In this document: positions 18,629-27,109 of the stretch, piece after piece
How the letters are laid out: every line of letters begins with the position of its first letter
How positions within the stretch are numbered: position 1 is the stretch's first letter
DNA from: G965233625 sp965233625
Lineage (GTDB): Bacteria; Planctomycetota; Planctomycetia; Pirellulales; Pirellulaceae
DNA: 64,000 nt
Direction: 5' to 3'
Assembly (NCBI GenBank): GCA_965233625.1
Contig: OZ247499.1
Location: 310,001-374,000 of the forward strand
Notes under the pieces: generated by a model
The model's database searches: none
Seen by the model: only the letters and a program-made list of their open reading frames with translations
What the model was told of the DNA's origin: nothing
Translations under genes and position numbers: made by a program

Positions 18629-18830
18629 CATCTCTTCGTACGGTTGAAACCGCATCCCCGGAACGGTCACAACTGGAAAAAACGTCCAAATCGTTCACTT
18701 GGTGCCTAAGTCATTGTCACAAATAGGTTTAAAAAAATAACTTTTCGTTCAAGTCGCGAAGTCTATGCTTTTATTGTGCGGTGAGGTTGAGTTTTACTGG
18801 TCAATTTGCGACCATGTCGGTCGGTTTTAA

Positions 18831-18845
18831 ATCGTTCAAAACGAT
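18831..18845. promoter_or_regulatory. Perfect palindromic operator-like site next to the CarH-like regulator start
   Basis: The site reads ATCGTTCAAAACGAT, a perfect 6-bp inverted repeat around CAA. It ends 23 bp before the ATG at 18869 and pairs with the near-identical site by the sigma-factor start, as expected if one regulator controls both divergent genes, including itself. Confidence 0.55.
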
Positions 18846-18868
18846 CACGCGGCGATTGGATGTGCATC

Positions 18869-19756
18869 ATGAAAGATTCACTCACCCCCCGGCAGTTTGC
18901 CCGCGCGTTGGGTGTTGGCGAATCTTCCATCAAACGCTGGTGCGACAAGGGAATGATTCAGGCCCACGTGACGCCTGGCAAGCACCGGCGGATCGCGCTG
19001 AGTGCAGCGCTGGAGTTTGTGCGTGAGGGGCGGCACGACATTGTGCACCCGGAGGCGCTGGGGCTGCCGCCGAGCAGCGGCCGGACTTCCCGGGTGACCG
19101 ATCGTGCACGCCAGCAACTGGTGGAAGCGTTGCTCGAGGGTAATGAGCCTCTGAGCCGGCAGATCACCGTGGATCTCTACCTTGCCGGGCATTCGCCGAG
19201 CGTTATTTGCGACGAAAGCATCGCCAAGGCGTTCACGGTAATCGGAGACAAATGGGCGTGCGGCACGGCCGAGGTCTACCAGGAACGCCGGGCGTGCGAA
19301 ATCGCGTTACGCGTTCTGCACGACTTACGCGGCATGATGCCCCAACCGCTGGTTGGTGAATCTGTGATGGCGATCGGCGGCACTCCACCGGGTGACCAGT
19401 ACACGCTAGGCACGACGATGGTGGAGCTTGTTCTGCAGAGTGTGCACTGGAACGCGACTTCGCTGGGAGATAACCTGCCGTTCGAGACTCTCTCTGCCGC
19501 CCTTTCGCAGCACCAGCCCGCGTTGTTCTGGCTTAGTTGCTCACACATCGAAGACGAGCAGCAGTTTATCGACGGTTACTCGCAGTTGTTTGAAACGCAC
19601 AGCGGCAATGTTGCCTTTGTCGTGGGTGGTTACGCTTTGACGGAGCCGATCCGCCGGCAGATGAAGTACGCATCGTTCTGCGACAGCATGCAGCAGCTTG
19701 AAACGCTGGCTAATTCCCTTCGCGCGGCGCACATTGGTCCGTCTGAAGATGCGTAA
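18869..19756 (+). CDS. MerR/CarH-like regulator with a B12-binding-type fold that lacks the B12 histidines
   Basis: A 295-residue transcription regulator. ATG 18869 is preferred because MKDSLTPRQFARALGVGESSIKRWCDKG begins directly with a MerR/excisionase helix-turn-helix, followed by TPGKHRRI; earlier in-frame starts only add non-conserved sequence. Residues about 80-170 form the helical cap and about 165-290 the Rossmann-like cobalamin-binding domain of CarH/LitR proteins (VIGDKWACGTAEVYQE; AIGGTPPGDQYTLG; VGGYAL). In Thermus CarH, Trp131-His132, Glu141-His142 and His177 surround adenosylcobalamin. Here these positions are W129-A130, E139-R140 and Y178, so the lower axial His and both other histidines are gone. 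It probably acts without B12. It is divergent from the sigma factor and flanked by palindromes. Confidence 0.85.
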   Translation: MKDSLTPRQFARALGVGESSIKRWCDKGMIQAHVTPGKHRRIALSAALEFVREGRHDIVHPEALGLPPSSGRTSRVTDRARQQLVEALLEGNEPLSRQITVDLYLAGHSPSVICDESIAKAFTVIGDKWACGTAEVYQERRACEIALRVLHDLRGMMPQPLVGESVMAIGGTPPGDQYTLGTTMVELVLQSVHWNATSLGDNLPFETLSAALSQHQPALFWLSCSHIEDEQQFIDGYSQLFETHSGNVAFVVGGYALTEPIRRQMKYASFCDSMQQLETLANSLRAAHIGPSEDA

Positions 19757-19767
19757 ATGCTGGCGGT

Positions 19768-21243
19768 TTATCGCGACAGCAGCATGAACGCGATGGCGAA
19801 GCCGAGAATCGCACCCAGCAACGTGAACAGCGGCGCGGCGACCGCTAAGGTGCCGATCACCGCAGCTGCGGGCGATAGTGCGGGCGGCTTGATTTTTGGT
19901 AATCGCGGCGGTTTGGGCGTGCTGGCAGACGCCAGTGGAATTCGCCCTGTCGATTCGGCGGCGCCAGTATCCGTAGCGTGACCAAACTGCCCGGAGCTTT
20001 CTAAGATGCCCGCATCCGCTTCGGCGAACTCGTAGATGCCCGAACCCGTTTCGTGGGCGTTGGTGGCGCCTTCTTCGTCCTCGTTGCCTGTGGGCGGGGG
20101 AGGCGGCATCCACGGAGATCGCAGCACCTGAGACGGCACGTTCGCCGATTCATCCGCCCAGATCTCGAGCCTTGCAGCCACTTCGCCCATGGTGCTTGTC
20201 CGGGCTGACGGATCTTTCTCCATCATGTCAGCGATGACTTCGACAAACTCCTCGCTGATTTCCGGGTTGAACCGGCGGGGATGCCAAGGCGTTTCTTCGC
20301 AGTGGCGGATGGCTTTGGCGCTGGCTGTTCCGCCGGGATACGGGACTTTGCCGGTGATGGCGTAGTAGAGCGTGCAGCCGAGGGAGTAAATATCGATGCG
20401 GTAATCAACATCGCTGGGGGAGCGAATCTGCTCCGGCGCCAGATAGTCGGCCGTTCCCACCACTTTCCCGGCCCGTGGGTCGTCCGTCTCGTTGACGAAA
20501 CCGGCTAGGCCAAGGTCCGATACCTTGGCGATGCCATCGGGCGTCACCAGGATGTTGCCGGGTTTTACATCGCGGTGGATCAGCCCCTGGCTATGGGCGT
20601 GTTCCAGCCCCAGCGCTGCCTGCCGGATAATGCTGGCCGCCTGTTGCATGGTCAGGCGTTTCTGGGTGCGTACGAGACGCCTGAGATCGGTGCCCGGCAC
20701 GTATTCAACCACCAGGTAGCTGACTTTGCCGTCTTCGCCGGCGTCGTAGGCACGCACCAGATTTGGATGATCCAGCGTGGCTTGTGTGCGCACTTCGCGG
20801 CTGAAATTCTTCTTGGCGTCGTCCGTCGCTTTGTTAATCGGAAGGACTTTGACGGCGGATTCCCGCCCCATTACTTCGTGGACAGCTTTGAAAACCTGCC
20901 CCATGCCGCCCTGTGCGATCCAGTCGGTGATGATGTAAGGGCCCAGCTTCAGAATGGTGCGGCCTTCCTTCAATTTGGCCGCCTGATAGGGGGTGAGTAG
21001 CTTCTGCTCGATGAAGTGGTCCGCCAGTGCATCGTCTGAGATGTCAACGGCGGTCTTACCATCCTGCGATTGGCGCAGCGTCGAGAAAGCAGCCTTCATC
21101 TGCTCCTGGGTAATCAGGCCGCTTTTAACCGCGGAGTGCCTGAAAACAGACCGTTTTATCTTCGATTCGCTCAAAATGACCGCGGGTGAAAGTTGGCTAG
21201 CAATGACGCAGGAAACCGCGGCCAGCTCTGCCGGCCGCCGCAA
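19768..21243 (-). CDS. Membrane-anchored Ser/Thr protein kinase (Hanks type)
   Basis: A 491-residue kinase. The start is TTG 21243, supported by AAGGAG seven bases upstream. Residues 38-95 form the N-terminal helical domain common in planctomycete kinases (SGLITQEQMKAAF ... KLLTPYQAAKL). The kinase domain (about 103-365) has the glycine loop IAQGGMGQVFKA, catalytic Lys132 (AVKVLP), HRDVKPGNIL (223-232) and a DLG instead of DFG at 243-245, then APEQ and DIYSLGCTLYYAITG. A linker of about 90 residues leads to one C-terminal transmembrane helix (about 460-488). Catalytic residues are intact, so it should be active. The gene converges with the CarH-like regulator, and the stop codons are 11 bp apart. 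Confidence 0.9.
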   Translation of the reverse strand: MRRPAELAAVSCVIASQLSPAVILSESKIKRSVFRHSAVKSGLITQEQMKAAFSTLRQSQDGKTAVDISDDALADHFIEQKLLTPYQAAKLKEGRTILKLGPYIITDWIAQGGMGQVFKAVHEVMGRESAVKVLPINKATDDAKKNFSREVRTQATLDHPNLVRAYDAGEDGKVSYLVVEYVPGTDLRRLVRTQKRLTMQQAASIIRQAALGLEHAHSQGLIHRDVKPGNILVTPDGIAKVSDLGLAGFVNETDDPRAGKVVGTADYLAPEQIRSPSDVDYRIDIYSLGCTLYYAITGKVPYPGGTASAKAIRHCEETPWHPRRFNPEISEEFVEVIADMMEKDPSARTSTMGEVAARLEIWADESANVPSQVLRSPWMPPPPPTGNEDEEGATNAHETGSGIYEFAEADAGILESSGQFGHATDTGAAESTGRIPLASASTPKPPRLPKIKPPALSPAAAVIGTLAVAAPLFTLLGAILGFAIAFMLLSR

Positions 21244-21250
21244 TGGGTGA

Positions 21251-21256
21251 CTCCTT
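21251..21256 (-). promoter_or_regulatory. Ribosome-binding site selecting a TTG start
   Basis: AAGGAG on the minus strand, seven bases before TTG 21243. This is why the kinase is started at a rare TTG rather than further inside. Confidence 0.7.
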
Positions 21257-21353
21257 TATATCACTTTTGCATCCGGGCGGGAAAGGATGCCGCCGTAATG
21301 CATTCCCCTATCTGTTGCGAAGGGGCAGGTGGTCTGCCGGCAACTTCTGCCAG

Positions 21354-22289
21354 TTATTTTTTACGTCGCGGGCGTTTGGGGTCCAGGTTCTTGTTGAGAT
21401 CATCGGTCGAAACCGTGGATTCGACACCGTTGGCAGGCACCTCGGCGCCGGTGACCCAAACCAGAGCATTGAGCACCACCTTGCGGAAGTTCGGGTCGGC
21501 CCAGTTATCGTGGTAGTGTCCCCCGGTGAAGCCGAAACCGCGACCACCATCGGCGCGTTCCACGGTCCACATCATGGCTTCTGGCCGGCCACTGGCTGCC
21601 TCGATGTGTGGATACGGTCCCTTCGGATAAACGTAGGGGCCTTTTCGGACTTTGTCAGAAGGTGTCGCGACCAGAATGGGCGTAAACTTCAACTCGCCGG
21701 CCTGGCTGGCTTTGTGGCCTTTTACGCCGTCAATAAACCGCATGTTGAAATACCATTCGTCTTTGATCGAAAATGGCTTTACACCGTTGGCCACCGGGTG
21801 TTTGGGGAAAGACTTAAACTCTGGCTCCCACATCGGATTACACGAGAAGCTGTTCTCGTAGTGGCCGCCGATCCATCGTTTGAATTGCTCGCCCGCCTGA
21901 TCGGCAATCACTTCGACGCCGTAATGCATGCATCCGATGCCCACGCCCTTCTTGACCCAAGAGTCCACAAGCTTCAGGCGTCGGCCATCTTCTTTGACAA
22001 CTTCATGACGTCCGCCTCCGTCCATGTAAAAGACCACCGCGTCGGCGCCGTCGAACACTTTTTCATCTTTCGGCCAGCCATTGAGAACCACTTTGACGTC
22101 GATTTGCTTGGTGTCTTTTAGCTGGGCTGCGAGCAGCTGCACGCCCGCGTTGAATTCGTGCATCCTGGGCGGGTGCGATGGCTTGCCCGCGATAAAAACC
22201 AGCTTCTTCTTAGCTTCCTCGGCTTGGATCGCGGCCAACGTGGTGGCCATCAGAAATAGACAAAAGACGATACGGAGCGGCTTTATCAT
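21354..22289 (-). CDS. Secreted ThuA-domain protein
   Basis: A 311-residue exported protein. MIKPLRIVFCLFLMATTLAAIQAEE is a signal peptide; the start is supported by AAGGAT upstream. The rest is a ThuA (trehalose-utilisation-like, glutamine-amidotransferase-like fold) domain: KKLVFIAGKPSHPPRMHEFNAGVQLLAAQL, then DAVVFYMDGGGRHEVV, a GIGCMHYGVEVI segment at the position of the amidotransferase elbow, and ADGGRGFGFTGGHYHDNWADPNFRKVVLNALVW at the end, the family's characteristic closing block. In planctomycetes this domain is common in secreted proteins near carbohydrate enzymes; the actual activity is not known. It lies downstream of the beta-propeller-like gene but is separated from it by a hairpin. 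Confidence 0.9.
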   Translation of the reverse strand: MIKPLRIVFCLFLMATTLAAIQAEEAKKKLVFIAGKPSHPPRMHEFNAGVQLLAAQLKDTKQIDVKVVLNGWPKDEKVFDGADAVVFYMDGGGRHEVVKEDGRRLKLVDSWVKKGVGIGCMHYGVEVIADQAGEQFKRWIGGHYENSFSCNPMWEPEFKSFPKHPVANGVKPFSIKDEWYFNMRFIDGVKGHKASQAGELKFTPILVATPSDKVRKGPYVYPKGPYPHIEAASGRPEAMMWTVERADGGRGFGFTGGHYHDNWADPNFRKVVLNALVWVTGAEVPANGVESTVSTDDLNKNLDPKRPRRKK

Positions 22290-22399
22290 GGATGGTGATC
22301 CTTCATTATTATTTGTCTGGTCGTAGTTAGGCGTGCTGGTGCGACCGTGAACACGCCAGCCTATTCTATGCTAATTGCAATCCTCTAGCTCTCAAAAGC

Positions 22400-22439
22400 A
22401 CACGATCCGCCAACCAGGACGCCTGGCTGCGGATCGTGT
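22400..22439 (-). terminator. Two-tier hairpin, probable terminator of the beta-propeller-like gene
   Basis: An 11-bp perfect stem, ACACGATCCGC (22400-22410) with GCGGATCGTGT (22429-22439), encloses a second 5-bp stem CCAGG-ACG-CCTGG (22414-22426). On the minus strand it lies 60 bp after the upstream gene's stop and is followed by a short T run (22394-22397). The T run is weak for intrinsic termination. Confidence 0.6.
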
Positions 22440-22499
22440 TGACTGTCTGTGGTGAAACCGCGTGAGTCAGGTTTTCACGCAGATTCGAAGAGTGCAGGT

Positions 22500-23522
22500 T
22501 TACAGATCGCCTGTCACTTTGATAACTTTGCCGCCCTTCTTTTCATCGCCTTCTTTGGACGAGCCAATGACGGTGATGTAAAGGTTGCCGTCTTTGTCAA
22601 ACGTCATGGCGGTTGGTTTGTCGAGGGCCAGGATCTTCCGTGCTTCCATGCCCTGTTTGTCGCCTTCCATCTTTTTGACAAACTTGAACAGGCCGCCCTG
22701 TTTGGTGTCCGCCCAGGCAAAGTCCAGCGCATAAAGCTGACGCTTTTTCGGACGAGGCGTGACACCGTAGGCGAGTGCGGTAATGTCGTGCAGACCTGTT
22801 TCCAGATTCAGCAGCATCTTGCCAGTCGCTGGGTCGTAGAAGGTCAGCAGGCTATCGTTAGGAACGGTGATTTCGCCCATCTGGCCGATGACAAGATGAC
22901 CACGCGGGTTGAAGGTCACGGCGACGGGGGCATCGACTTCGACAGCTTCTTTAGTTGCTAGGAACCGCTCGTATTTCACGAGTTTTCCGTCTTTGATTTC
23001 CGCTTTGGAAACCCAACCTTTGGTATCGTCGCCATTGCACGTGACGAACACGCCATCTTCATTGGCTGCGACGGCGTAGAAGTTGCCTTCGCCCTTGATC
23101 TCGTCGCTGGCAGCGAGTTTGAAGGTCGGCTTGCCGGCGTCCGCCTTGATGGCTTCTTTGCCTGCTTCGGGCACTTTGAACACGCGCAGTAGTTCTTCGC
23201 CGTCAGCCAGGCCGCCACCGCCGACTACGAGTGTCTCTTTGTCGAGAAACTGCAATCCCAATGGCCCGATGGCGTACTTGGGACCTTTGCCGTACGAATC
23301 CAGCGGGAAGTCCGTAATCACATCTTCGGCTTTGCCATCGACGATGCGGATGATCTTTCCGGCGCCGCTCTCAGAGACAAAAATGTGCCCTGTTTCAGGC
23401 TGTACCGTAATACCACACGGGTTGTTCAACCCGTCCAGCACATCCTCGGCTTTGGGTTCGGCGGCCAGCAGCATTGCGGGCGCCAGCAGCAAACATGTTG
23501 CGACTGCTAAGGTAAGTCTCAT
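22500..23522 (-). CDS. Secreted beta-propeller-like protein (SMP-30/NHL type), function unknown
   Basis: A 340-residue exported protein with signal peptide MRLTLAVATCLLLAPAMLLAAEP and a good ribosome-binding site (TAGGAGA). Repeated blade-like units such as NNPCGITVQPETGHIFVSESGAGKIIRIVDGK, PLGLQFLDKETLVVGGGG, VAVTFNPRGHLVIGQMG and PTAMTFDKDGNLYITVIGS are typical of NHL/SMP-30-type propellers. No catalytic motif is recognisable. The upstream gene (ccp-like) is on the same strand 97 bp away and is also exported, suggesting a shared periplasmic setting. Confidence 0.8.
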   Translation of the reverse strand: MRLTLAVATCLLLAPAMLLAAEPKAEDVLDGLNNPCGITVQPETGHIFVSESGAGKIIRIVDGKAEDVITDFPLDSYGKGPKYAIGPLGLQFLDKETLVVGGGGLADGEELLRVFKVPEAGKEAIKADAGKPTFKLAASDEIKGEGNFYAVAANEDGVFVTCNGDDTKGWVSKAEIKDGKLVKYERFLATKEAVEVDAPVAVTFNPRGHLVIGQMGEITVPNDSLLTFYDPATGKMLLNLETGLHDITALAYGVTPRPKKRQLYALDFAWADTKQGGLFKFVKKMEGDKQGMEARKILALDKPTAMTFDKDGNLYITVIGSSKEGDEKKGGKVIKVTGDL

Positions 23523-23619
23523 ACTTTCATTCTCCTAGGGGAACAGTTGGGGAGTCTTCAGGATGCCAGGCGCCCGTTGAGGCTTTGCCTGGACTTTCAA
23601 ACGCGAATCAGTAGGCCGC

Positions 23620-24627
23620 CTATTCAGGCAGCTTGGGTGGCTTTACGTTGGGATACTTAGAACTGCTCAGGCCTTCTTTCATGAACTGCACCAGATCTTT
23701 CTTCTGCTGGTCAGACAGATTCAACTCGAAGATTTCTTCATCCAGTTGCGGATTATCAACACCGCCTTTGTTGTAATATTCCACGACTTCTTCCAGCGTC
23801 TTCAGGCTGCCGTCGTGCATGTAAGGCGCGGTGCGGGCGATTTCGCGCAGTGTGGGTGTGCGGAACGAACCGGTGTCGCCCAGCAGGTTGGAAATTGCGA
23901 ACCGGCCTGCATCGGGCTTTTCAGCATCCATACCCACGCCAATGTTGTGGAAGGCGCCATCAGAGAAGTTACCGCCACTATGGCAGGCGCTGCAATTGGC
24001 TTTGCCAAAGAACAGCTTCCGGCCGCGTTGTGCGGACTCCGATAAAGCAGACATGTCTCCCGCCTTAAACCGGTCGTACGGCGCGTCTCCAGAGAGGATC
24101 GTGCGTTCGAAGGCTGCGATGGCGCGGGCGATGTTTTCGCTGGTAACATCAGTGCCAAACACAGCCTGAAACTGTTTCTTGTAACCTTCAATCTTGTTCA
24201 GCTTCGGCACAAGATCCTTGAGCGACATGTTCATTTCGATCGGGTTTTCAATCGGCCCCAGCGCCTGTCCTTCAAGATGCTCTGCGCGGCCATCCCAGAA
24301 CTGAAAGCGGAAGTACGCCGAGTTAATAATTGTCGGCGCGTTCCGGCCGCCCTTCTGCCCTTCAAAGCCGGTAGCGAACTGTTCTCCGTTGGACCAGCCC
24401 TTCTCCGGGGCGTGGCAACTGGCGCAGCTCACCGAGTTATCTACGGAAAGACGTTTGTCAAAATAAAGCTGTTTGCCAAGCTCCACTTTGGCGGCGGTCA
24501 TGGGATTATCGCCGGGGATCTTCAGGGGCTTCAGCCCAGCCGGCACAACGTGTTTGTAGGGTTCATCCGCATAAACGCATGCAGCCATCAAAAGCGTACA
24601 AGCGATGAAGGGAGCAGAAAATCGCAT
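23620..24627 (-). CDS. Di-heme cytochrome c peroxidase (CcpA/MauG family)
   Basis: A 335-residue periplasmic protein. Signal peptide MRFSAPFIACTLLMAACVYADE, start supported by AGGAGG. Two c-type heme sites are present, C68-A-S-C71-H72 and C212-S-A-C215-H216, with the spacing and context of bacterial di-heme peroxidases (LGKQLYFDKRLSVDNSVSCASCH; RNAPTIINSAYFRFQFWDGRAEHLEGQALGPIENPIEM; RTPTLREIARTAPYMHDGSLKTLEEVVEYYNKGG). The family reduces hydrogen peroxide using electrons from small cytochromes, or modifies protein residues in MauG. The classic peroxidase layout suggests peroxide detoxification. The gene symbol is left open. Confidence 0.93.
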   Translation of the reverse strand: MRFSAPFIACTLLMAACVYADEPYKHVVPAGLKPLKIPGDNPMTAAKVELGKQLYFDKRLSVDNSVSCASCHAPEKGWSNGEQFATGFEGQKGGRNAPTIINSAYFRFQFWDGRAEHLEGQALGPIENPIEMNMSLKDLVPKLNKIEGYKKQFQAVFGTDVTSENIARAIAAFERTILSGDAPYDRFKAGDMSALSESAQRGRKLFFGKANCSACHSGGNFSDGAFHNIGVGMDAEKPDAGRFAISNLLGDTGSFRTPTLREIARTAPYMHDGSLKTLEEVVEYYNKGGVDNPQLDEEIFELNLSDQQKKDLVQFMKEGLSSSKYPNVKPPKLPE

Positions 24628-24865
24628 CGGGCGCGGCCTCCTGAAGGTGGATCAAAGGTGGGCAACAGGGAGTGAATTCACCAATTGGCCGTCCACGCGA
24701 CAACATGTGGCACGGCAATGGCACCCTCATTGTAAGTTATTATGGCGATTGTCGCAGATGACAACCGCAGCGGGCAAACGGGCGTTATTCTTACCTGCCA
24801 CATGCGGCTAAGCAAGACAGCCTAACAGAACCCGTTGCGTGAAGATGGTGTGAAGGCCTGGTGAG

Positions 24866-26059
24866 CTAATACTTCAACACCCGTCGCAATAACCAGCCGC
24901 CCCAGATCAGCAGAACGACGTTGCCGGTCCACACCATATAGGGTGGTACATCGCCGGCCTTCGCACGGTCTAGCCCGAACATCATAAACGGGTAATAGAC
25001 GATCAGAATCGGCAGGAAGCACATAAAGAAGCTTGTCACAAAATCGGAGCTGCGGCGGCGTATTGCCATGGGGGCGCCGATGCATGCGAAGCAGATACAG
25101 CTAAACCCTGCCGCCCAGCGTCTCGGCGGTTCGGTCCGCAGCTTATTCAGACGCGTGTGCATTTGCGATTGACTGTCCGCGTGGCTATCCCAGGCTGGGC
25201 CGCTTAGTTCATCAAATTCGCCCGTCGCCAGTTCCAGAGCCGCCCGCATTGCCACCCGTTGCTGCTGTTGATCGATCTGTTTCTTCTGCAGCTGAATCTC
25301 CGCCGGGATGGCGCCCAGTGGCAGATGACCGGGCGATGAGGAAGCTTTCAGCAACGCATCGGTGCTTCCCAGGGCGATGTGATGCGTGAATTCATCAGCA
25401 AAGTGCAGACTCTCTTCGGCGCCGCTTGTCAGCGATCCGTTGCGGCATGTGAAGGTGAGTACATTTTCATGCGGATCAAACTTCAGCCAACCTTCCTGTG
25501 CAGAGAGGCTAAGCCGTTTGTTGCTGTTGCCTTTGGCCGGATAGAAATCGATGTTCGGCTGCAGCAGAATCCGGTCTTTCACGCCAGTGACCGTCATCGA
25601 AAACTGGTCCGTCGTGATCGAACGCTGCGAACGCAACGCGCCGTAAGCGATTTCCTCAACCGCCGTGAACACCACCCGCTGCGCACCTTGATGGCCCCAG
25701 ACGGCGCCCAGTTCATAAAGCCCGACCGTAATCAGGCTCAGCACAAACGAGAGCACATAAACGGGCCAGATCAATCGCCATGGGGAAATGCCGAGCGATT
25801 TAATCGCTACGATTTCATTATCTGCCGAGAGTCTGCCGTAGACCAGCGACACGGCGAACAGCAGTGTGCCCGGTACGGCGAAAACCATCGCGCTGGGTAA
25901 CAGGTACGGCGCCAGTTGTAAAATGCTGAGCAGGCCTAACCCCTGCTGGACGGCCTCTTTGACCACGCCCACCATCACCATCAGAAACGTCAGAGCGAGT
26001 AATGCGACGGAAAATACTTTGCCCGTCTCAAACAGAATGTAACGCGAGAAGTAGGTCAT
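24866..26059 (-). CDS. LptF/LptG-family permease (YjgP/YjgQ)
   Basis: A 397-residue inner-membrane protein of the lipopolysaccharide-transport permease family. I start at ATG 26059 (MTYFSRYILFETGKVFSVALLALTFLMVMVGV), where the first membrane helix follows at once as in the family; in-frame ATGs at 26095 and 26332 exist, and the latter would overlap the divergent small gene. Helices lie near residues 14-38, 55-78 and 100-120, then a large periplasmic beta-jellyroll-like region (120-280), then three helices near the end (FSCICFACIGAPMAI; FFMCFLPILIVYYPFMMFGL; VVLLIWGGWLLRRV). It would pull LPS or a similar glycolipid from the membrane with LptB. No lptB or second permease gene is adjacent. Confidence 0.85.
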   Translation of the reverse strand: MTYFSRYILFETGKVFSVALLALTFLMVMVGVVKEAVQQGLGLLSILQLAPYLLPSAMVFAVPGTLLFAVSLVYGRLSADNEIVAIKSLGISPWRLIWPVYVLSFVLSLITVGLYELGAVWGHQGAQRVVFTAVEEIAYGALRSQRSITTDQFSMTVTGVKDRILLQPNIDFYPAKGNSNKRLSLSAQEGWLKFDPHENVLTFTCRNGSLTSGAEESLHFADEFTHHIALGSTDALLKASSSPGHLPLGAIPAEIQLQKKQIDQQQQRVAMRAALELATGEFDELSGPAWDSHADSQSQMHTRLNKLRTEPPRRWAAGFSCICFACIGAPMAIRRRSSDFVTSFFMCFLPILIVYYPFMMFGLDRAKAGDVPPYMVWTGNVVLLIWGGWLLRRVLKY

Positions 26060-26299
26060 AACGCCGTTAGTGAAAAGAGGTGGACGCCACCGCATCACCT
26101 CTAAATATCGGAAACCGGCAAACAATGCTGCATCAGAATCCCGCATTAACGGCAAAATCGTCAATGCTGTGACAGTATTGACAGGGTAGAACCAGCGGGT
26201 AGCCTCGACGAATATTGCTCCTTCCCGCCAATCTGCCGGGTCTGGCAGGTTAATTGCGGTGTAGATTTTTCCCTGTTCACAAAGCGGTTGCCATGTGTC

Positions 26300-26590
26300 A
26301 TGAACGCTGAGCGACGATACACCGTGCGGCACATGTCCCGTGAAGACGCTGCGAAAGAGGCGATGCGACTTGCGGAAATTCTGCTAACTGATGAGTCCAA
26401 CGGCTTGCGAGTGTTAACGGTCGAGAGTGCTTCACCTAGCATGATTGACCCGCGACCGGTTGGGAAAACGCCCACGCAGTGGATAGTCAGCACCCGGTTC
26501 GCATCGCTTGACTCTCCGAACGCTGTAATCGACGGCGCAGATCCCCTTATCGTCGTCGATTTACTGACGGAGCAAGCGAGGTTTGCCTAA
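26300..26590 (+). CDS. Small conserved-looking hypothetical protein
   Basis: A 96-residue acidic protein from ATG 26300 (a TTG at 26288 is also in frame). It starts with a helical stretch (REDAAKEAMRLAEILLTDESN) and ends with IVVDLLTEQARFA. No signal peptide, helix spanning a membrane or known motif was recognised. The reading frame is open without gaps, codon use looks like its neighbours, and it fits exactly between the LptF-like and LRR genes, so it is probably real. The function is unknown. Confidence 0.5.
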   Translation: MNAERRYTVRHMSREDAAKEAMRLAEILLTDESNGLRVLTVESASPSMIDPRPVGKTPTQWIVSTRFASLDSPNAVIDGADPLIVVDLLTEQARFA

Positions 26591-26682
26591 TGAGAAGCCT
26601 CCCGTCAGAGAATGCACATTGAGACGGAGTAAGGGTTCAGCTTCATACTTTCCATTCAATCCTGATACCAAGAGTACATGCG

Positions 26683-27090
26683 ATGAACACGTTGCCCGCT
26701 GACAATTTGCAAGCAGTGCAGCAACTGGAAGATGCTGGCGTTAAACTTCGCCGGTCCAAAAAGGGGCAAGTGCTGATCGCCGACTTTCGCGAATGCACGC
26801 CGCCTGCTGGCGATGACCTGATCAAGCTGCTCGCGAAGCTGCCCCGCGTTCGCGAGGTGGATCTTACGGGCACTGGCGCCAGCGACGATTGTGTGGCAGT
26901 GCTGGCAAGTCTCTCAAAACTCGCAAGTGTGAACCTTCAGAACACCAATGTCACCGATAAAGGACTGGAGTTGCTTCGAGATGCGCCAACGCTGCGCGTG
27001 CTGATTCTCACCGGCACACGCGTCTCACGCGAAGCCATCCAGCAGGCGCGTCCGTCCATGATTGACGTGCGCATCATTCACACATCGTAA
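26683..27090 (+). CDS. Small leucine-rich-repeat protein
   Basis: A 135-residue cytoplasmic protein. After a short N-terminal part, residues about 60-125 hold three consecutive LRR-like units: LPRVREVDLTGTGASDDCVAVLASL, LSKLASVNLQNTNVTDKGLELLRD and APTLRVLILTGTRVSREAIQQ. These match the 'LxxLxLxxTxVTDxGLxxL' pattern frequent in planctomycete LRR proteins. Such domains bind proteins; the partner is unknown. It converges with the TPPII-like protease gene 19 bp away. Confidence 0.75.
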   Translation: MNTLPADNLQAVQQLEDAGVKLRRSKKGQVLIADFRECTPPAGDDLIKLLAKLPRVREVDLTGTGASDDCVAVLASLSKLASVNLQNTNVTDKGLELLRDAPTLRVLILTGTRVSREAIQQARPSMIDVRIIHTS

Positions 27091-27109
27091 TGGCGCCGCA
27101 GTAACCCGC

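Noticed and set aside
21243..22121. 292-codon plus-strand open frame opposite the ThuA gene
   Set aside because: The ThuA gene has a signal peptide, ribosome-binding site and family motifs; the opposite frame has none.
26060..26332. Longer N-terminus for the LptF/G-like permease
   Set aside because: The extra 91 residues do not look like the family, and they run into the divergent small gene at 26300.
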